From: Variovorax saccharolyticus
GTDB taxonomy: Bacteria; Pseudomonadota; Gammaproteobacteria; Burkholderiales; Burkholderiaceae_C
Length of the DNA stretch: 64,000 nt
Reading direction: 5' to 3'
Assembly (NCBI RefSeq): GCF_030316765.1
Contig: NZ_JASZYT010000001.1
Coordinates: 930,001 to 994,000 of the forward strand
In this document: positions 55,310 to 64,000 of the stretch, piece after piece
Layout of the letters: every line of letters begins with the position of its first letter
Position numbering within the stretch: the stretch's first letter is position 1
Notes under the pieces: model-generated
The model's database searches: none
The model's input: the letters and a program-made list of their open reading frames with translations, nothing else
What the model was told of the DNA's origin: nothing
Position numbers and translations under genes: made by a program

Positions 55310-55946
55310 GCAGGCCAGCCTCCTGTGGGATGGCCCGGGGCTGATGGCCGGCGTCGACGAGGCCGGCCGCGGTCCGCTGGCCGGCCCGGTGGTGGCCGCG
55401 GCCGTGATCCTCGACGATCAGCGGCCGATCCGCGGCCTGGCCGATTCGAAGACCCTGACCGCGCTGCAGCGCGAGCGCCTGCACGACCAGATCCTCGCCA
55501 AGGCGCTGTGCTGCTCCGTCGCCCAGGCCAGCGTCGAGGAGATCGACACCCACAACATCCTGCAGGCGACGATGCTCGCGATGCGCCGCGCGGTCGAGGG
55601 CCTGCGCCTGAAGCCGGTCAAGGTGCTGGTCGACGGCAACCGGCTGCCGACGCTCAACGTGCTGGCCGAGGCGATCGTCAAGGGCGATGCCCGGGTCAAG
55701 GCGATCTCGGCGGCCTCGATCCTGGCCAAGGTGCATCGGGACCGCCTCTGCGAAGACCTGCACGCCGAGTTCCCGCACTACGGCTTTGCCGGCCACAAGG
55801 GCTATGGCACGCCGGAGCACCTCGAGGCGCTGCTGCGCCATGGGGCCTGCGTGCACCACCGCAAGTCCTTCAGCCCGGTCGCCGCGGCACTGGCCCGCAT
55901 GGCGACCCCGGCAGGGCAGCCGGCCGGCGTCGGAGATCCCTGGTGA
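55281..55946 (+). CDS. rnhB: Ribonuclease HII
   Basis: Removes RNA from RNA-DNA hybrids and single ribonucleotides. 221 residues from ATG 55281, which lies inside the lpxB end; a TTG at 55299 is an alternative. The catalytic Asp-Glu pair is in [13 protein letters not shown], with further acidic residues in [10 protein letters not shown] and RDRLCEDLH. The overlap suggests coupling to lpxB. Confidence 0.97.
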   Translation: MRSRKFLKAEQASLLWDGPGLMAGVDEAGRGPLAGPVVAAAVILDDQRPIRGLADSKTLTALQRERLHDQILAKALCCSVAQASVEEIDTHNILQATMLAMRRAVEGLRLKPVKVLVDGNRLPTLNVLAEAIVKGDARVKAISAASILAKVHRDRLCEDLHAEFPHYGFAGHKGYGTPEHLEALLRHGACVHHRKSFSPVAAALARMATPAGQPAGVGDPW

Positions 55947-56740
55947 GCGTCGACGAGGTCAGCCACGTCACGTCGAAGGACAACCCGCTGCTCAAGGAAC
56001 TGCGCAAGCTGGCGCACGACCCGGGCGGCTACCGCAAGGCCGGCCGGGTCTGGCTGGAAGGCGACCACCTCTGCCGCGCGGCGCGCGAACGCGGCGTGCG
56101 GCCGGCGGTCGCGGTGTTCGCCGAATCCCTGTGGCCGACCGCCCGCCACGAATGGTCCGCCGCGGCGCCCAAGACCGTGGTGCTGCCCGATGCGCTGCTG
56201 GCGGCGGTCAGCGGGCTCGAATCCCCGGCGCCGATGGGCTTCATTCTCGACCTGCCGGCGCGCCAGGAGGTCGAGCCGTCGGCGCCCACGGTGGTGCTGG
56301 ACCGGCTGCAGGATGCGGGCAATGTCGGCTCGATCCTGCGCAGCGCCGCCGCCTTCGGCTTCAAGCAGGTGATTGCGATCAAGGGCACGGCGGCGCTGTG
56401 GGCGCCCAAGGTGCTGCGTGCCGGGATGGGGGCCCACTTCGGCCTGCGGCTGATCGAAGGGGTCGGCATCGATGCGCTGGACGCGCTCGAGGTGCCCTGG
56501 ATCGCCACCAGTTCGCACCGTGGCGAGTGGTTGCATCGCGCCGAACTTCCGTTTCCCTGCGCCTGGCTGATGGGGCACGAAGGGCAGGGGGTTTCCGCGG
56601 AAATCGAGGCCAGGGCGTCGCGCCACGTCCGGATCGCGCAACCGGGCGGCGAAGAGTCGCTCAACGTCGCGGCGGCGGCGGCGATATGCTTGTATGCAAG
56701 TGCTGCCGGAGCGGATGCCCGGGACGCGGGCCGGCTATAA
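55943..56740 (+). CDS. SpoU/TrmH-family RNA methyltransferase
   Basis: 265 residues from GTG 55943, overlapping the rnhB TGA by four bases. An N-terminal substrate-binding domain ([20 protein letters not shown]) and a SPOUT knot domain with [30 protein letters not shown] and [15 protein letters not shown]. This fits 2'-O-ribose methyltransferases of the RlmB/TrmH group acting on 23S rRNA or tRNA; the target is not decided. Its TAA lies inside the carA -10 box. Confidence 0.92.
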   Translation: MSVDEVSHVTSKDNPLLKELRKLAHDPGGYRKAGRVWLEGDHLCRAARERGVRPAVAVFAESLWPTARHEWSAAAPKTVVLPDALLAAVSGLESPAPMGFILDLPARQEVEPSAPTVVLDRLQDAGNVGSILRSAAAFGFKQVIAIKGTAALWAPKVLRAGMGAHFGLRLIEGVGIDALDALEVPWIATSSHRGEWLHRAELPFPCAWLMGHEGQGVSAEIEARASRHVRIAQPGGEESLNVAAAAAICLYASAAGADARDAGRL

Positions 56741-56741
56741 T
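56736..56741 (+). promoter_or_regulatory. carAB promoter -10
   Basis: TATAAT, a perfect -10, overlaps the stop codon of the upstream methyltransferase. No good -35 lies at the usual distance. It would give a carA leader of about 110 bases. Confidence 0.5.
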
Positions 56742-56806
56742 CAAGGGCTTTCCCGCTCACACCCCGCCCACAGCGCACGCAAGCCAACTCCTCGACGAAG
56801 GTCGCA

Positions 56807-56837
56807 GCCCAAAGTCTTTCTTGGGTTCGCTTTGGGC
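56807..56837 (+). promoter_or_regulatory. Foldable carA leader segment
   Basis: GCCCAAAG (56807-56814) pairs with CTTTGGGC (56830-56837). Alternatively CCCAA (56808-56812) pairs with TTGGG (56821-56825). The two folds exclude each other. The segment ends 12 bases before the GGAG ribosome site of carA. Confidence 0.35.
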
Positions 56838-56858
56838 GTCATCCATCCGGAGATCCCA

Positions 56859-58035
56859 GTGCTTTTGTCTCTCAAGGGAAAATTCCCGCCCGCCATCCTG
56901 GCGCTTGCAGACGGCACGGTCTTTCTCGGCAACTCGATCGGCGCCACCGGTGCCACGACCGGCGAGGTGGTGTTCAACACCGCCATGACCGGTTACCAGG
57001 AAATCCTGACCGACCCGAGCTACTGCCAGCAGATCGTGACCCTCACGTACCCGCACATCGGCAACTATGGCGTCAACGAGGAAGACATCGAGGCCGACAA
57101 GATCCATGCCGCGGGCCTGATCATCAAGGACCTGCCGCTGGTCGCTTCCAACTTCCGCCAGCAAGAGACGCTGAACCAGTACCTGGTGCGCGGCAACACG
57201 GTCGCAATCGCCGACATCGACACCCGCAAGCTGACCCGCCATCTGCGCACGAACGGTGCCCAGAACGGCTGCATCCTCGGCCTGGCCGAAGGCGAGGCTG
57301 TCAGCCAGGCGCTGATCGACAAGGCGGTCGCCGCTGCCAAGGCCGCACCCAGCATGGCCGGCCTCGACCTGGCCCGTGTGGTGTCGGTCAAGCAAACCTA
57401 CGAGTGGACCCAGACCGAGTGGAAGCTCGGCTCGGGCTACGGCGTGCAGATCACGCCCAAGTTCCATGTGGTCGCCTTCGACTACGGCGTCAAGAAGAAC
57501 ATCCTTCGCATGATCGCCCAGCGCGGCGCGCGCATCACGGTGGTGCCGGCCGAGACGCCCGCGGCCGACGTGCTCAAGCTGCGTCCCGACGGCATCTTCC
57601 TGGCCAATGGCCCGGGCGACCCGGAGCCCTGCGACTACGCGATCGCGGCGGTCAAGGAACTGATCGAGACCGGCATCCCGACCTTCGGCATCTGCCTGGG
57701 CCACCAGATCATGGCGCTCGCCTCGGGTGCCAAGACCTTCAAGATGAAGTTCGGCCACCACGGCGCCAACCATCCCGTGAAGGACCTGGACAACGGCCGC
57801 GTCAGCATCACGAGCCAGAACCACGGCTTCGCGGTCGACGAGAAGAGCCTGCCGGCCAACCTGCGCCCGACCCACATCAGCCTGTTCGACAACACGCTGC
57901 AGGGCCTGGCCCGCACCGACAAGCCCGCGTTCTGCTTCCAGGGCCACCCCGAGGCCTCACCCGGCCCGCATGACATCGGCTACCTGTTCGATCGCTTCAC
58001 GGCACTCATGCAAAGTCACAAAGAAGGACAGAAGA

Positions 58036-58043
<8 letters not shown>
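56859..58043 (+). CDS. carA: Carbamoyl-phosphate synthase small subunit
   Basis: Glutaminase subunit for carbamoyl phosphate (arginine and pyrimidine synthesis), 394 residues from GTG 56859, which has GGAG 6 bases upstream and matches the family N-terminus [18 protein letters not shown]. The amidotransferase triad Cys lies in [14 protein letters not shown] and the His in [15 protein letters not shown]. An upstream extension to 56694 covers the promoter and is rejected. It overlaps carB by 8 bases. Confidence 0.97.
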
Positions 58044-61263
<3,220 letters not shown>

Positions 61264-61272
61264 GCGCCCGCC

Positions 61273-62142
61273 ATGGAAGCGCAGCTGGTCGAACTCGACC
61301 TCGACGACTGGAACGCCGCCACGCCCAATGAGGCGTGGATCGCGGCACTCGAGGCCGGCAAGGTGCTGTACTTTCCGCGCCTGGGCTTCAAGCTGCTGCC
61401 CGAAGAACAGGCGCTGTTGACGCCCGAGCTGCTCTCGCCCGACGTGCGCAACATCAGCCTCGATGCCGATGGGCGCATCAAGGGCGTGGTCGGCGACGAG
61501 GCGCGGCAACAGGCGGTGGCGGCGATGGTCGGACGCTTTCGCGGCCAGGCGCAGGGGCTGATCCACGGCCTGCTGCCGCACTACGTGCCCGCGCTGCGGA
61601 TGGCGCCGACGAGCTACCGGCCGGCGCAGGTCGAGACCCGGGTCCAGTCGTGGCGTGCCGACGATCGCCGGCTGCATGTCGACGCCTTTCCCTCGCGCCC
61701 CAACTACGGCGAGCGCATCCTGCGCGTGTTCACCAATGCCAATCCGCAGGGCGCGCCGCGCGTCTGGCGGGTCGGCGAGCCCTTCGAGACGGTCGCCCGG
61801 CGCTTCCTGCCGCGCGCCAGGCCCTATTCGCGCTGGCAGGCAAAGCTGTTGCGCACGCTGCGCGTCACCAAGTCGCTGCGCAGCGAATACGACCACCTGA
61901 TGCTGCAACTGCACGACGGCATGAAGTCCGACCTGGACTACCAGGAGAAGTGCGAGCAGCAGACCGTGCCGTTCCCGGCCGGGTCGGTGTGGGTCTGCTT
62001 CTCCGACCAGACCTCGCATGCCGTCATGTCGGGCCAGTACATGCTGGAGCAGACCCTGCATCTGCCCGCCGCAAGGCAATACAATCCCGAATCCAGCCCG
62101 CTCGCGATCCTGAGCCGGCTGACCGGACGCACGCTCGTCTGA
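61273..62142 (+). CDS. kdoO: Kdo 3-hydroxylase
   Basis: Probable Fe(II)/2-oxoglutarate dioxygenase that hydroxylates a Kdo sugar of lipopolysaccharide, giving Ko. 289 residues. The iron ligands fit H135 and D137 in [19 protein letters not shown], with distal H249 in [14 protein letters not shown]. These segments match the KdoO family known from Burkholderia and Yersinia. It starts 9 bases after carB, so it may be co-transcribed. Lipid A genes lie 6 kb upstream. Confidence 0.85.
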   Translation: MEAQLVELDLDDWNAATPNEAWIAALEAGKVLYFPRLGFKLLPEEQALLTPELLSPDVRNISLDADGRIKGVVGDEARQQAVAAMVGRFRGQAQGLIHGLLPHYVPALRMAPTSYRPAQVETRVQSWRADDRRLHVDAFPSRPNYGERILRVFTNANPQGAPRVWRVGEPFETVARRFLPRARPYSRWQAKLLRTLRVTKSLRSEYDHLMLQLHDGMKSDLDYQEKCEQQTVPFPAGSVWVCFSDQTSHAVMSGQYMLEQTLHLPAARQYNPESSPLAILSRLTGRTLV

Positions 62143-62159
62143 ACTTTTTTCTCCCTTCG

Positions 62160-62185
62160 ACCGCCGAACGGCAGCGTTCGGCGGT
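62160..62185 (+). terminator. Perfect 11-bp hairpin just upstream of greA
   Basis: ACCGCCGAACG (62160-62170) pairs with CGTTCGGCGGT (62175-62185) around GCAG. TTCGCTTTCT follows, a weak T-tract. It lies between kdoO and the greA ATG 21 bases on. It may end the carAB-kdoO transcript or act as a greA leader attenuator. Confidence 0.5.
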
Positions 62186-62206
62186 TTCGCTTTCTGGAGC
62201 AACGAA

Positions 62207-62683
62207 ATGGCAACCATCCCGATCACCAAGCGCGGCGCAGAAAAGCTGCGCGAAGAACTGCAACGGCTCAAGACGGTGGACCGTCCCTGGGTCATCAATT
62301 CGATCGCCGAGGCCCGGGCCCAGGGCGACCTGAGCGAGAACGCCGAGTACGAGGCGGCCAAGGACCGCCAGGGCTTCATCGAAGGCCGCATCCAGGACAT
62401 CGAGGGCAAGCTGTCGGCGGCCCAGATCATCGATCCGACGGCGCTCGACGCCGGCGGCAAGGTGGTGTTCGGCTCCACGGTGGAACTCGAGGACGAGAAG
62501 ACCGGCGAAGCGGTCAAGTACCAGATCGTCGGCGAGGACGAAGCCGACCTGAAGCTCGGCCTCATCAACGTCTCCAGCCCGATCGCGCGCGCGCTGATCG
62601 GCAAGGAGGAGGGCGACACCGCGGAGGTGCAGGCCCCCGGTGGCGTCAAGCGCTACGAGATCGTCGCGGTCAGCTACCTCTGA
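62207..62683 (+). CDS. greA: Transcription elongation factor GreA
   Basis: 158 residues, standard length. N-terminal coiled coil with [20 protein letters not shown], whose acidic tip Asp/Glu stimulate RNA cleavage in backtracked polymerase; C-terminal FKBP-like domain ending [17 protein letters not shown] ribosome site precedes ATG. Confidence 0.98.
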   Translation: MATIPITKRGAEKLREELQRLKTVDRPWVINSIAEARAQGDLSENAEYEAAKDRQGFIEGRIQDIEGKLSAAQIIDPTALDAGGKVVFGSTVELEDEKTGEAVKYQIVGEDEADLKLGLINVSSPIARALIGKEEGDTAEVQAPGGVKRYEIVAVSYL

Positions 62684-62700
62684 CCGGCTTTCCCGGGAGC

Positions 62701-63114
62701 ATGAAGGATCGCATCGCCCTGCTGGTCGCCGCCTTCTGGTGGGGCAGCCTGTCGACCATCGGTTTTCTGGTGGTGCCGATGCTGTTCGCCCGGCTGGGCA
62801 ATCCGTCCGTGGCCGGCAACATGGCCGGTCAGTTGTTCGCAGCCCAGACCTGGGTCGCGCTGGCCTGCGGGCTGGTGCTGCTGGTGCATTTCCGGTCCCG
62901 GTCCGAAGGCGAGCGCATCGACGCCGCAGCCCGGACGGCGATCGGCTGGATCCTGGCCGCCTTGCTGTTGGCATTGCTGCAGCAGTACGCGGTGGCGCCG
63001 CGCATCCTGGCGCGCGAGAACCTCAACCTTTGGCATTCGCTGGGCAGCGCGATGTACCTCGCCCAGTGGCTGTGCGCCGGTGTGCTGCTCTGGCGCATGG
63101 GGCGGCGCCCCTGA
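62701..63114 (+). CDS. DUF4149-type small membrane protein
   Basis: 137 residues with about four hydrophobic helices and few charges. The beginning MKDRIALLVAAFWWGSLSTI and the Phe/Met-rich segment around residue 25 suit the DUF4149 family of unknown function, commonly found next to greA and yhbY in Burkholderiales. It starts 17 bases after greA. Family call is from memory of the pattern. Confidence 0.78.
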   Translation: MKDRIALLVAAFWWGSLSTIGFLVVPMLFARLGNPSVAGNMAGQLFAAQTWVALACGLVLLVHFRSRSEGERIDAAARTAIGWILAALLLALLQQYAVAPRILARENLNLWHSLGSAMYLAQWLCAGVLLWRMGRRP

Positions 63115-63131
63115 CCGAGGGGCGACCCCTC
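63106..63131. terminator. Alternative hairpins between convergent genes
   Basis: CGCCCCT (63106-63112) pairs with AGGGGCG (63118-63124). In a competing fold GAGGGG (63117-63122) pairs with CCCCTC (63126-63131). The hairpins cover the end of the membrane-protein gene and reach the glycosyltransferase stop. No U-tract. Confidence 0.35.
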
Positions 63132-63132
63132 T

Positions 63133-63897
63133 TCAGGTCTTCCAGAAGCTGGTGATCCAGCGTGCCGGCCGGATGAACCGGAAACGCCGGTTGCGCCGCC
63201 CGGCCAGGGCATCGGGCGGATTGCACTCGCCGTGGAAGACCATGATCCGCGCGCCCTCCGGCACGAAGGGCTCGCGCCAGTAGTTGCTTGGCCAGGTCGG
63301 GATCCCGTGGTACTTGAAGCTCGGGCACCAGGCCTCGGGCCAGTAGCCGAGCTTGCCCTGCCGGTACATGAAATCCGACAGGTAGGCCTGCTCGTTGCGG
63401 AATTCGGCCTGCACCGCGTCCATGTTCTGCCGGAAATGCGCCAGCACGTCGGGGTGCGCGCCGAGTTCGAAGCGGTAAACCGAGGAGTTCCCGGTGATCC
63501 GCCGCCGCCGCCAAGGACGTTCGTAGTCGTGGATGATCAGGAACTCGCCCGGCTGCTCGAAGAAGGCGTCGAGGCTGCCCACCACCACGACGTCCAGGTC
63601 GATGAACAGCGCCGTGCCGCGCAGCCCGTGCAGGTCGGACTCGAAGGTGGTGAGCTTCTTCCAGGCCCGATCGGGTTGTCCCGGGGCGAGTTCCAGGGCC
63701 AGCGGCGGGATCGGAAAGCAGCTGACCTCGCTGCGGATGCCCTTGGGATCGTCGGTCAGGCAGACGAACGTGAAGTCGCCCGTGAGATGGCGTCGCACCA
63801 TCGCGTAGAGGCGGTTGACGTACTCGGGTCCGTACTTGGTGCCCCATTTCATGCACAGGACGTGCCGCCGGGGCTTGCCCGCAGTCTCGCTCGACAT
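63133..63897 (-). CDS. Glycosyltransferase-like protein
   Basis: 254 residues with a nucleotide-sugar transferase look. The N-terminal strand is HVLCMKWGTKYGPEYVNRLY, a DxD motif lies in ALFIDLDVVVVGSLDAFFE, and a C-terminal VFHGECNPPDALAG carries a metal-binding-like His. No signal peptide is seen. Its ATG is 2 bases after the upstream stop on the same strand, so it is probably co-transcribed with the yhbY-like gene. Sugar and acceptor unknown. Confidence 0.75.
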   Translation of the reverse strand: MSSETAGKPRRHVLCMKWGTKYGPEYVNRLYAMVRRHLTGDFTFVCLTDDPKGIRSEVSCFPIPPLALELAPGQPDRAWKKLTTFESDLHGLRGTALFIDLDVVVVGSLDAFFEQPGEFLIIHDYERPWRRRRITGNSSVYRFELGAHPDVLAHFRQNMDAVQAEFRNEQAYLSDFMYRQGKLGYWPEAWCPSFKYHGIPTWPSNYWREPFVPEGARIMVFHGECNPPDALAGRRNRRFRFIRPARWITSFWKT

Positions 63898-63899
63898 CC

Positions 63900-64000
63900 T
63901 CAGTCTGCCTGGTTCCGCTTCTTGGCCGAGAGCGGCCGCTTGGCCTTGGCGCGCTTGATCGTGCCGCCGGGCGTCAGGCGCTGGTTGCCGAGCACCCGCA
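63900..64000 (-). CDS. yhbY: C-terminal end of probable YhbY-family RNA-binding protein
   Basis: The last 32 visible codons of a gene that continues past the window end; stop TGA at 63902-63900. The tail (RVLGNQRLTPGGTIKRAK, then Lys/Arg-rich residues) resembles the basic C-terminal extension of betaproteobacterial YhbY (CRS1-YhbY domain) proteins. Position after greA on the opposite strand agrees. Too short for certainty. Confidence 0.5.
   Translation of the reverse strand, partial: RVLGNQRLTPGGTIKRAKAKRPLSAKKRNQAD

Overview
This is a 64 kb stretch of a high-GC chromosome from a betaproteobacterium, most likely Comamonadaceae and Variovorax-like. The evidence is the strong GC bias at third codon positions, the classic rpsB-tsf-pyrH-frr-uppS-cdsA-dxr-rseP-bamA-skp-lpxD-fabZ-lpxA-lpxB-rnhB run, the phaR-rimO and carA-carB-greA neighbourhoods, and PHB-metabolism genes. 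The placement rests on gene content and protein appearance, not on a database search. I see no rRNA operon, insertion sequence, prophage, integrase or CRISPR array; the window is overwhelmingly core chromosome.

Layout. 1-6.3 kb: the tail of an unidentified gene, then a three-gene MexEF-OprN-type RND efflux operon. 6.4-10.6 kb: a small divergent hypothetical gene and an overlapping cobQ-cobT-cobS-cobC set for the late steps of cobalamin assembly. 10.6-20 kb: nth, an aminotransferase, a trans-sulfuration-family PLP enzyme, serB, a VapBC toxin-antitoxin pair wedged between serB and mfd, then the divergent ispD-ispF pair of the MEP isoprenoid pathway. 20-24.4 kb: an OmpR/EnvZ-type two-component system, two secreted proteins and D-3-hydroxybutyrate dehydrogenase. 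24.5-34 kb: a RelA-type (p)ppGpp synthetase, tRNA-Val with a clear terminator, a gene broken by an in-frame stop, glutamate dehydrogenase, phaR, rimO, an orphan GAF histidine kinase and small hypotheticals. 34-41.3 kb: tRNA-Leu diverging from rnr (whose start codon is unclear), a short-chain dehydrogenase, Nnr (NAD(P)HX repair), a DadA-type oxidase and an amidase.

41.4-56.7 kb is one long co-directional block joining translation (S2, EF-Ts, RRF), UMP kinase, isoprenoid and phospholipid precursors (uppS, cdsA, dxr), envelope proteolysis and outer-membrane protein assembly (rseP, bamA, skp) and lipid A synthesis (lpxD, fabZ, lpxA, lpxB), ending in rnhB and an rRNA methyltransferase. Many genes overlap by 1-29 bases, which suggests translational coupling. 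56.7-64 kb: carA-carB with their own promoter and a foldable leader, a Kdo 3-hydroxylase (lipopolysaccharide core modification), greA preceded by a perfect hairpin, a membrane protein, a glycosyltransferase-like gene and the end of a probable yhbY.

I found no clear undescribed multi-gene system. The points most worth a second look are regulatory or genomic: perfect inverted repeats in front of cobQ, between mfd and ispD, between nth and the aminotransferase, and around the ompR promoter; the vapBC insertion between mfd and serB; an rnr gene lacking an ATG/GTG start whose initiation region overlaps the tRNA-Leu promoter; foldable leaders of rpsB, carA and greA; and GC-rich hairpins without U-tracts spanning the stop codons of convergent genes.
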